Source of the DNA: a virus
DNA length: 20,597 nucleotides
IMG/VR virus record: IMGVR_UViG_3300027973_000260
Coordinates: 1 to 20,597 of that record
Direction: 5' to 3' (one strand)
The notes under the pieces were generated by a model. The model saw only the letters and a program-made list of their open reading frames with translations, made no database searches and was not told the origin of the DNA. Positions 5,880 through 12,651 of this stretch are shown here, in pieces. Both the position numbers and the translations under genes were made by a program. How positions within the stretch are numbered: position 1 is the first letter of the stretch; each line of letters starts with the position of its first letter.

Positions 5880-6692
5880 GTGGCTTCACCGCGTAGAATA
5901 TCGGACATTAAACCACTATTTTCAAATCTTGCCCAAACTTCACACTATGAAGTTCAATTTGGTGGATTTAGTGGTCAATTGCTGTCCTATTTGGATAGGA
6001 GAGGAATAACTCAAAGATTTATTACCAATGATGCTGGACTTCTGTGTTCTTCCACATCTCTTCCAACATTTCAATTGGGATCTGGGGAGATTTATAATCA
6101 TATAGGAGTTCAAGAAAAATTTGCCCATTCGAAAGTTTATTCTCAAATTTCGATGGAATTTTATGTTGATAGTAATTATAATATATTAAAATTTTTAGAA
6201 TATTGGATGGAATTCACTACGAGTGGTTCTTATAATCCAATTGCAGGAGTTTCTAATCCTATTCGGCAAGAATCTCAGGCATATTTTGTTAGGATGCAGT
6301 ATCCAAAATACTATAAATCGGAATCCACAAAAATAATTAAATTTGATCGAGATTATAATGCAGAAATTGAGTATAACTTTATTGGACTTTTCCCGTTAAG
6401 CATATCCTCAATTCCAGTTTCATATAGTTCTTCAAATATAATGCTCATCAACGTTTCATTCCAATTTGATCGTTATATTGCAGGAAGAACTACTAGTTTA
6501 TCAATTTATCAAAATATTAACAATAATTTAATACCAGCATCTGCTACAATTGACAATAGTGTATTGCCAAATAAACTTGCTACTGGTAAGCAGGAAATGC
6601 TTTGGAGAAATCTAAATCAAGGTACGGGAAGATTGGATGATCCAAGACCAAGAGGAGTTGGTGGACCATACAATCCTATTCAAACAATTTGA
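5880..6692 (+). CDS. 54: Baseplate tail-tube initiator gp54-like
   Basis: 270 aa with a GTG start. Assigned to T4 gp54 (tail-tube initiator, sits on gp48 and starts tube polymerisation). The sequence has a tail-tube-type layout: an N-terminal strand YEVQFGGFSG, then CSSTSLPTFQLGSGEIYNH followed by IGVQEKFAHSKVYSQISMEF, and YNILKFLEYWMEFTTSGS, a pattern shared by gp19/gp54-type proteins (target side chain, EKFAH, FY.D..Y..LKFLE.W). The C-terminal 70 residues are Asn/Pro-rich and extended. The upstream 35 bases carry the divergent late promoters. It is divergent to gp48, its presumed structural partner, whereas in T4 48 and 54 are adjacent on one strand. gp48 or another tube-fold protein is the alternative. 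Confidence 0.77.
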   Translation: MASPRRISDIKPLFSNLAQTSHYEVQFGGFSGQLLSYLDRRGITQRFITNDAGLLCSSTSLPTFQLGSGEIYNHIGVQEKFAHSKVYSQISMEFYVDSNYNILKFLEYWMEFTTSGSYNPIAGVSNPIRQESQAYFVRMQYPKYYKSESTKIIKFDRDYNAEIEYNFIGLFPLSISSIPVSYSSSNIMLINVSFQFDRYIAGRTTSLSIYQNINNNLIPASATIDNSVLPNKLATGKQEMLWRNLNQGTGRLDDPRPRGVGGPYNPIQTI

Positions 6693-6693
6693 C

Positions 6694-6701
6694 CCTAAAT
6701 A
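6694..6701 (+). promoter_or_regulatory. Possible late promoter before gp26
   Basis: CCTAAATA, 6 of 8 to TATAAATA and sharing the CTAAATA core of the divergent pair, two bases after the gp54 stop and 25 bases before the gp26 ATG. An AGG-containing Shine-Dalgarno-like element (6717-6720 area) stands before the ATG. Confidence 0.45.
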
Positions 6702-6726
6702 AATTTACTGAATTCTATAGGTCATT

Positions 6727-7446
6727 ATGCCTTTACCAACAATCTCTACACCAACATATGAGTTGGAAATTCCTTCAATTAAAAAAACAATTAAATATAG
6801 ACCATTTCTTGTAAAGGAAGAAAAAATTCTTATCATTGCAATGGAAAGTGAAGATTCCAAGCAAATTGCAGATGCTGTTAAAAATGTAATTTCAAACTGT
6901 TTGATTACAAGAGGAATCAAAATTGAAAAACTATCCACATTTGATATTGAATATCTATTTTTAAATATTCGTGGAAAATCTGTAGGAGAAACTGTAAATG
7001 TTTTGATTACTTGCCCAGATGATGGTGTAACAAAAGTACCAGTAAGTATCAATCTTGACGAAATTAAAGTTGAAGTTAGTGATCAACATTCTCGGGATAT
7101 TAAATTGGACGATGCTTTGACAATGAGAATGAAGTATCCATCTATACAGGAATTTATTAAAAGTAATTTTTCCAATACTAATGATGTTAGTGTTGATGAT
7201 ACTTTTGACCTGATCTGTTCATGCATTGAGCAAGTTTATAGCGAAGAAGAGTCTTGGAATGCAAGTGATTTTTCCAACAAAGATCTAATTCAATTTTTGG
7301 AGCAATTAACTTCTAATCAATTTAAAGAAATTGAAAAATTCTTTGAGACTATGCCAAAACTTTCTCATACTGTTAGTCTCAAAAATCCAAATACTAATGT
7401 TGAAAGCACAGTTGTTTTAGAGGGATTGTCAAGTTTTTTCGCTTAG
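6727..7446 (+). CDS. 26: Baseplate hub protein gp26 (short chaperone form)
   Basis: 239 aa (T4 gp26 is 208 aa); matches the T4-type baseplate hub/assembly protein family. Visible: MPLPTISTPTYELEIPSIKK, the block IKYRPFLVKEEKILIIAMES, ITRGIKIEKLSTFDIEYLFLNIRGKSVGE, a Cys-containing VLITCPDDG turn, and an all-helical C-terminal half with IQFLEQLTSNQFKEIEKFFETMPKL. These are hallmark gp26 features: an N-terminal beta part and a C-terminal part resembling small-phage tail chaperones. The last codons contain a T-TTT-TTC heptamer (7434-7440) in the correct phase for -1 slippage into the gp51 frame. The ordinary stop is TAG at 7444-7446. So two products are likely: 239 aa gp26 and a minor 300 aa gp26-gp51 fusion. 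Confidence 0.87.
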   Translation: MPLPTISTPTYELEIPSIKKTIKYRPFLVKEEKILIIAMESEDSKQIADAVKNVISNCLITRGIKIEKLSTFDIEYLFLNIRGKSVGETVNVLITCPDDGVTKVPVSINLDEIKVEVSDQHSRDIKLDDALTMRMKYPSIQEFIKSNFSNTNDVSVDDTFDLICSCIEQVYSEEESWNASDFSNKDLIQFLEQLTSNQFKEIEKFFETMPKLSHTVSLKNPNTNVESTVVLEGLSSFFA

Positions 7447-7476
7447 GTATGTCGCATGAAGATCTTGCGTCATACT
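7434..7476 (+). promoter_or_regulatory. Predicted -1 programmed frameshift signal, gp26 to gp51
   Basis: The slippery heptamer T TTT TTC occupies 7434-7440 in X-XXY-YYZ phase with the gp26 frame. Five bases later a stem-loop runs from 7446 to 7476: pairs 7446-7451 with 7471-7476 (one G-U), a U-U mismatch (7452/7470), pairs 7453-7456 with 7466-7469, another U-U mismatch (7457/7465), pairs 7458-7459 with 7463-7464, and a 3-nt loop. That is 12 base pairs. After a -1 slip the frame reads CGC TTA GGT and enters the gp51 ATG without a stop. All of this is directly in the sequence; its use in translation is inference. Confidence 0.72.
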
Positions 7477-7628
7477 ATAAAACGAACTTTGCTTTGATTC
7501 AACATCATAAATACTCTTTGACGGAGTTAGAAAATATGATACCTTGGGAAAGAGAAATTTATGTATCTCTTCTCCAACAATACATCGAAGAAGAAAATCT
7601 GAAGAATCAATCAAATGGCGGAAGTTGA
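7449..7628 (+). CDS. 51: gp51-like hub assembly factor / frameshift extension
   Basis: 59 aa from the ATG at 7449, two bases after the gp26 stop, ending TGA at 7626-7628 and overlapping the next gene by 14 nt. Sequence blocks YYKTNFALIQHHKYSLTELE, NMIPWEREIYVSLLQQYIEE are typical of the short gp51-annotated proteins of T4-like marine phages (baseplate hub assembly catalyst; T4 gp51 itself is much longer). The motif LIQHHKYSLTELENMIPWER also resembles the T domains of tail-assembly chaperones in siphophages (compact helical, Trp/Tyr-rich). The gene lies in the -1 frame of gp26 and can be reached by frameshifting. Its ATG sits inside the predicted stem, and no clear Shine-Dalgarno is present, so independent initiation may be weak. 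Confidence 0.8.
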   Translation: MSHEDLASYYKTNFALIQHHKYSLTELENMIPWEREIYVSLLQQYIEEENLKNQSNGGS

Positions 7629-9357
7629 TTTAAAATCAGTTGCTAGTAATGGAGTAGATCCAATTACAGGATCTCCGCTGTCCAAAGAAGTAAGGCAGGC
7701 AATTTTAAATAGTACAAAAATATCAAGTTCATCCTTTAGGGGAGATACTACTTTTATATCCCAATATGTAGAGAATAATAATCAAAATTTACAACTTGCA
7801 CAAACAAATCAACAATCTTTAATTGCACTTGATACTCAGGTTAAAAATCTCAATCAGCAAGTTGTAACTTTAAATTCTGGATTAGAAAAAATTGCAGTAT
7901 TAATTCAGCAAGATGGTGCTTCCGACCAATCTAGATTAATATCAGAAGCAGAAAGACAAAGAAGATATGCAGAACAGGAAATAAGAATTGGTAAAGAAAA
8001 TGAGATAGAGCAGAAAATACAATCTGCAGTTCTTATACCAGTTCAAAAACTTACACCAAAAGTTCAAGATATTTTTGGTAATGTTCAAAAGGCACTCACA
8101 TTTCTTTTTGCTGGGTGGCTAACAAATGAGTTAGTTAAATTTTTTGATGCTAAGCAGCAAGGAGATAGGAGTAAACTTACTGAGATTAAAAATAATATTA
8201 TTAAACATCTTGGTATTGCCGCTGGAATTCTTTTTACAATTAAAGGTGGATTTAATTTAATTATTAAAACACTTGGAAGTGTTGTTGCAAAAATTACAGG
8301 ATTGATTGGAAAAATTATTACCGCTCCAATTAAAGCAGTTACATCTACGGCAAAAAGTATTTTTAGTGGTGGTGCTGCTAAAGGCGCAACAACGGCCGCC
8401 ACTAAAGGTGCAACAGAGGGTGCCACTAGTGGATTATTAAAAAATACTGGTAATGTACTTAAGGGTGTTGCTAAAGGTGCCGTTAATGTTGTTCTGGGTG
8501 CTACCGAATTTATAGAAAGAAAGAATGAGGGACAAACAAATGTTCAGGCGGGAGCAGGAACTGCTGCTAGTCTTTATGGGGCAGAAAAAGGCGCTCAGAT
8601 GGGGGCAAAATTGCCAGGACCATTAAAACTTCCAGGAATGATTGCTGGTGGAGCTGCAGGATTTATACTTGCAGGAAAAGGTACTGACCTTCTTACAGGA
8701 GCAAATGCACCAAAACCAGCAGAAAAATCATCAGAAACAGCAAAACCAAAAATTAATTCACAAAAATCAACACCTTCACCAGCAGCTGCACCATCAGTAA
8801 CAGCAACACAACCAAAGATTAATTCAGCAACACCTTCACCAGCAGCTGCACCATCAGTAACAGCAACACAACCAAAGATTAATTCAGCAACACCTTCACC
8901 AGCACCAACACAACCTGAAATTAAATCTACTCCACAAACACCAATGACTGCTGGAGTTGGTAATTATACTTTCAATATTGACACATCAAATCCAGAATTT
9001 AAGCGTATCGAAAATTCATTTGATAGTAAACAATCTGAACAAAAATTAGAGGTAGAGTCTAAAACAAATGAACAAAATATTCCAGAAGTAACTTCACCCA
9101 CTCAATCAAATGAGAAAAAATTAAATATACAACCAGCTCAAGTTCAAAATATACCAAAACCAGTTCCAAATGTAGGTAATTTGCCCGAAGCAAAACCAAA
9201 TGTTATCGTCACATCATCTGGACAATCTCCACAAAAATCACAGAAAGTTTTTCCAAGTACTGGTGAAAGTATGACTGATGTTCCATTGATAAATTCAGCA
9301 AACCCTGATAATTTTTATATCTTGTATTCTCAGTTAAATTATAATGTGGTAATGTAA
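7615..9357 (+). CDS. Large hub/tail protein, tape-measure candidate
   Basis: 580 aa. Layout: residues 1-150 polar and helical, with Gln/Asn-rich heptad-like stretches (LALDTQVKNLNQQVV-type region) suggesting coiled coil; residue 161 onward a hydrophobic LTFLFAGWLTNELVKFF; then hydrophobic/Gly-Ala segments (about 195-360), including GIAAGILFTIKGGFNLIIK and AAKGATTAATKGATEGATSG; then a Pro/Ala/Thr-rich linker with a 20-residue tandem repeat (about 385-430); then a polar tail. I recognise no named family by residues. Length (T4 gp29 tape measure is 590 aa), coiled-coil plus hydrophobic make-up and location directly after the gp26/gp51 chaperone-like pair and before the gp27 hub gene make it the best tape-measure (gp29-type) candidate. 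That is inference. It starts inside gp51 with no Shine-Dalgarno. Confidence 0.85.
   Translation: MAEVDLKSVASNGVDPITGSPLSKEVRQAILNSTKISSSSFRGDTTFISQYVENNNQNLQLAQTNQQSLIALDTQVKNLNQQVVTLNSGLEKIAVLIQQDGASDQSRLISEAERQRRYAEQEIRIGKENEIEQKIQSAVLIPVQKLTPKVQDIFGNVQKALTFLFAGWLTNELVKFFDAKQQGDRSKLTEIKNNIIKHLGIAAGILFTIKGGFNLIIKTLGSVVAKITGLIGKIITAPIKAVTSTAKSIFSGGAAKGATTAATKGATEGATSGLLKNTGNVLKGVAKGAVNVVLGATEFIERKNEGQTNVQAGAGTAASLYGAEKGAQMGAKLPGPLKLPGMIAGGAAGFILAGKGTDLLTGANAPKPAEKSSETAKPKINSQKSTPSPAAAPSVTATQPKINSATPSPAAAPSVTATQPKINSATPSPAPTQPEIKSTPQTPMTAGVGNYTFNIDTSNPEFKRIENSFDSKQSEQKLEVESKTNEQNIPEVTSPTQSNEKKLNIQPAQVQNIPKPVPNVGNLPEAKPNVIVTSSGQSPQKSQKVFPSTGESMTDVPLINSANPDNFYILYSQLNYNVVM
8768..8904 (+). repeat. 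60-bp tandem repeat in tape-measure candidate
   Basis: Exact period of 60 bp: copies 8768-8827 and 8828-8887 plus a 17-bp partial copy to 8904. All three are identical at the base level. The 20-residue unit is Pro/Ala/Ser/Thr-rich (SPAAAPSVTATQPKINSATP register) and forms a flexible linker. Perfect identity points to a recent duplication. Confidence 0.95.
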
Positions 9358-9358
9358 G

Positions 9359-11329
9359 ATGGCATCTATATCCAGTTCTTTTAGATTATCTTTACTTGCA
9401 TCCGAAGATGCTAATAGATCTATTAATACTACAAAAAACCAAATCTTAAAATCTAATATTTCTATTAATAAAATTTCTAGAGTAATATCATCTAATACGA
9501 AAGAAAAGGAAAGATTGGCATTTAAATCAAGTATTCTTGATGCAAGAAGAAGAGAAGCATCTAGAAGAAAGGAAATTGAAGATAGGATTGAAGCATCAAA
9601 AGTAACTACAAATCCAACAAGTGGATTTAGAATGATTAGTTCAAGTTCTGCTGGACCATTTCAGAGATTATTGGGATTTCTTGGATTTTTAACTGCTGGA
9701 TGGTTAGTTGAGAATTTGCCAACAATAATTTTTATAGGAAAGGAATTTATTTCTAGAGTATTTAAAGTTGGAAGTTTAATATCGGATTTTATAGGAGATA
9801 CTTTAAATATAATAAGTAATTTTGGAACTCTTTTAACAAGTGTTGTTACTAACATAGCAACTTTTGATTTTACTGATCAATCAGGCAGAGTAAAAAATTC
9901 ATTTTTAGATTTAAATTCTTCCATGCAATCTGTAAATGATGAATTGTTTCAAGCTTATAAATTATTAACCACACCACTTACACAATCTTCTGATACTGAA
10001 GAAGAAGCACCACCATTAGGAGAAGAAGCGCCAAATACACTTTATCCTCAACCATCAACACCTTCTAGCCCTGTAGGAGGAATTCATAAACAAGCATTGG
10101 ATATTATTGCTGGTCCAGAAAGTGGTGGCAATTATAATGCTATGAATCAAGGAACTGATAAAAATGGAAACATAGTTGGATCAACTATGGGAGGCAAAAC
10201 TTCAAAAGATATTATTGGTAAAAATTTAACTGATATGACCATTGGTGAAGTCATTGATCGTCAAAATGAAAGAAAATATCCAAGAAACGCAAAACCTGAT
10301 TTGGGAGTTCATGCTGCTGGAAAATATCAAATGATTGGTAATACTCTTCCAGGAGCAATGAATTCTGCAGGTTTAAAACCAAGCGATCAATTTAGTCCCG
10401 AAAATCAAGATAGAATGGCACTTGCATTAATGCAAGAAAGGGGAATAGCACCTTGGACTTCTGGAGGATCCAAATACTCTACTAAAGAAAGGGCAATTGT
10501 TGAGCAGGCGAGAAGAACTCCAGTATCAAAGGCACAACCAACACAATCAGCAAAACCAACTCCAACAACAATCTCAACAAAACCTACAAATACTTCCACT
10601 GGATTATCACTTATACCCCAAAGTGGGTCTGGTGGATTTATTCAGGGTGGATCTGGAAATGGTAAAGATAAATTATATGCAACACATTTTCATTTGGATT
10701 ATTCTTCCAAAACAAATGATCCATCAATACTTGCAAGAATTAGAGATGTTGCCTTTTATGCTGTAAAGGCAATGTTTGCAAGAGGATCTAGTGTTTATTT
10801 TGGAAATGCTGGAATTTTTGCAAGTAAAGATGATGCAACTCTAAAATCTCAAATTGCTGCAGAACAGCAAGCACATGGTGCAAGAAGCAGCATGGCAGTT
10901 GATATACAGGAAACTAATCCTTCAGTGCAAAGAACTTTTCCATCTCAACCAGGATCGGCAACTAAATTTCCCTTTGCCGTAGGTTCGGTCTATTATAGGG
11001 GAGGATATGGAAGAGAGGCAGAAATTGTTGGAAGTCAGGGAATTACCGTTTCTCACGGTGCTTCTGGATCTTCTGGATCGGATCTTTCTGGAAAACCAGC
11101 GAAGGCAAATTTATATCCTACAGCAAAATCAAATGTTGAACAAGTAATTACTCCAGAAAGAAAAGGTCAAACAATTGTTGTCGATGTTCCCGAATCATCA
11201 CCACCTCCACAAACCACAGTAGCATCTTATCCAACAGAAGGAAAAAAACCTACTGGTCAAGTAGATAATACTTACTTGTTAAATAGATTTATTAAGCAAA
11301 AACTTCTTCTAGAGCTAGCGTATCTATAA
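9359..11329 (+). CDS. Hub protein with lysozyme-like domain
   Basis: 656 aa. Residues 1-100 helical and charged (REASRRKEIEDRIEA); residues 102-125 hydrophobic LLGFLGFLTAGWLVENLPTI; residues 180-240 acidic/Pro-rich linker; residues about 241-384 a lysozyme-like domain starting IHKQALDIIAGPESGGNYNA with Glu254 as candidate catalytic acid, then TIGEVIDRQ, HAAGKYQMIGNTLPGAM and FSPENQDRMALALM, the usual order in phage glycoside-hydrolase/transglycosylase domains. A Pro/Thr linker leads to a C-terminal globular part (about 425-580) with THFHLDY (442-447) and HGARSSMAVDI (His506, Asp515), which vaguely recalls DD-peptidase-type metal sites. Start is one base after the preceding stop; the stop overlaps the gp27-like start (TAATG). 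It probably supplies the tail-tip cell-wall hydrolase that T4 carries in gp5. Confidence 0.8.
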   Translation: MASISSSFRLSLLASEDANRSINTTKNQILKSNISINKISRVISSNTKEKERLAFKSSILDARRREASRRKEIEDRIEASKVTTNPTSGFRMISSSSAGPFQRLLGFLGFLTAGWLVENLPTIIFIGKEFISRVFKVGSLISDFIGDTLNIISNFGTLLTSVVTNIATFDFTDQSGRVKNSFLDLNSSMQSVNDELFQAYKLLTTPLTQSSDTEEEAPPLGEEAPNTLYPQPSTPSSPVGGIHKQALDIIAGPESGGNYNAMNQGTDKNGNIVGSTMGGKTSKDIIGKNLTDMTIGEVIDRQNERKYPRNAKPDLGVHAAGKYQMIGNTLPGAMNSAGLKPSDQFSPENQDRMALALMQERGIAPWTSGGSKYSTKERAIVEQARRTPVSKAQPTQSAKPTPTTISTKPTNTSTGLSLIPQSGSGGFIQGGSGNGKDKLYATHFHLDYSSKTNDPSILARIRDVAFYAVKAMFARGSSVYFGNAGIFASKDDATLKSQIAAEQQAHGARSSMAVDIQETNPSVQRTFPSQPGSATKFPFAVGSVYYRGGYGREAEIVGSQGITVSHGASGSSGSDLSGKPAKANLYPTAKSNVEQVITPERKGQTIVVDVPESSPPPQTTVASYPTEGKKPTGQVDNTYLLNRFIKQKLLLELAYL

Positions 11330-12651
11330 TGTCAATAAAAAAATCTATATTTGAAGAATTAATTATAGAATCAAACGATCAAAGTAGAACTGTTGATATT
11401 AGTAGTGGTACTATTGCAGTTGAATATTTTGAAGATATTTTTTCACCTACCATTACTGCCAAAATTAAAGTAATGGACACTGGAAATGTAATTGCTCCCA
11501 AAGAAAATCCAGATGGAGATAAGCAATCAATTTATAATGGACTTCCTTTAAGAGGTGGAGAGAGATTATCAATAAGAATTTCAGGAAACAGTGAAAAAAA
11601 TCCAGGATTAGATTTTTCAAAAAATTCTAATGGTTATCTTTATGTTTCAAGTATTACTGATGTAATTTCTGAGACTCAAAGAGAAAGTTTTACTCTTCAT
11701 TTAACTTCAAGAGAATCAATTACAAATGAAACTTCTAGAGTTCCAAAAAAATTTAACCCATCATCAACAATTGATAATTCTGTTAGAGCAATTCTTAATG
11801 ACTATTTGATAGCGAAAAAAATTGGAAAAATTGATAAGACCTCAAACAAATATGGTTTTGTTGGAAATATGAGAAAACCATTTACAATTTTAACTTGGTT
11901 AGCATCAAAATCTGTTCCCGAATCTTCTGGATCTGGTACAGCAGGATTTTTATTTTATCAAACAATTGATGGATTCCAATTTAGATCTATTGATAATTTG
12001 ATTGAACAATCTCCAAAAGCAACATACACATATAGTGAAGCAACAACTTCTTATGATTCTGAAGATAAGAAAGATGATAATGATTTGAAAATTTTAAATT
12101 ATATTACTGATAAAAATCAAAATCTAATAGAAAAACTTAGATTAGGGGCGTATTCTAGTCAAAGATTATTCTTCAATCCATTGGATTTTAATTTTTCAAA
12201 CACTGTATTTACATATAATAATTATTCTAAAAAAACAAAGAATCTAGGTAAAAAATTAGAACTTCCAAAAATTTCAAATAGTTCCAATCTAGGTCTCGAT
12301 GAAGTACCAACAAGAATTATGAGTCAAATTTTGGATGTTGGAACAATGGATCCAGGCGTATCTACATCGCAAAATTCGGATCCATCATTACACCAATCAC
12401 AATCATTGATGAGATATAACACTCTTTTCACACAAACTATGAGTATTATGGTTCCCTCAAATACAAATTTGAGAGCAGGTGATATTATCGAATGTCAATT
12501 TCCCAAAATTTCCGAATCTGATGCAAAAGAATATGATTCAGAAACAAGTGGTCTATATATGATAAAAGAATTATGCCATCATTTTGATGTTGAAAGATCA
12601 TATACTTCTATGAAGTTAATTAGAGATACATTCGGACCCAAAAAGAAATGA
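11329..12651 (+). CDS. 27: Baseplate hub protein gp27-like
   Basis: 440 aa (T4 gp27 is 391 aa). Central hub ring that carries the gp5-type spike; gp27/gpD/VgrG-like fold. Visible features: N-terminal strand-rich part with SSGTIAVEYFEDIFSPTITA and IKVMDTGN, an ESFTLHLTSRESI strand block, a helix/strand stretch KPFTILTWLASKSVP, GFLFYQTIDGFQFRSIDNLI (typical of hub proteins, where a Phe..I..DG..FRSID block occurs in the middle domain), and a C-terminal VPSNTNLRAGDIIECQFPKI, SGLYMIKELCHHFD, YTSMKLIRDTFG. The last segment (NTNLRAGDII.C.FP..., L...H......Y.T.M.L.RD) is the hallmark of T4-type hub proteins. It overlaps both neighbours by 1 and 4 nt and lies next to the gp5-like gene as 27 associates with 5 in T4. 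Confidence 0.83.
   Translation: MSIKKSIFEELIIESNDQSRTVDISSGTIAVEYFEDIFSPTITAKIKVMDTGNVIAPKENPDGDKQSIYNGLPLRGGERLSIRISGNSEKNPGLDFSKNSNGYLYVSSITDVISETQRESFTLHLTSRESITNETSRVPKKFNPSSTIDNSVRAILNDYLIAKKIGKIDKTSNKYGFVGNMRKPFTILTWLASKSVPESSGSGTAGFLFYQTIDGFQFRSIDNLIEQSPKATYTYSEATTSYDSEDKKDDNDLKILNYITDKNQNLIEKLRLGAYSSQRLFFNPLDFNFSNTVFTYNNYSKKTKNLGKKLELPKISNSSNLGLDEVPTRIMSQILDVGTMDPGVSTSQNSDPSLHQSQSLMRYNTLFTQTMSIMVPSNTNLRAGDIIECQFPKISESDAKEYDSETSGLYMIKELCHHFDVERSYTSMKLIRDTFGPKKK

Noticed and set aside
6691-6722. GACC...GGTC hairpin around the gp26 upstream region
   Set aside because: Only about 4 bp of stem with a long loop and no T-run; not a credible terminator.
7506-7513. CATAAATA late-box match inside gp51
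   Set aside because: About 100 bp before the next start, formed by His-Lys-Tyr codons; chance matches are expected in AT-rich DNA. The same applies to AATAAATA at 15005-15012.
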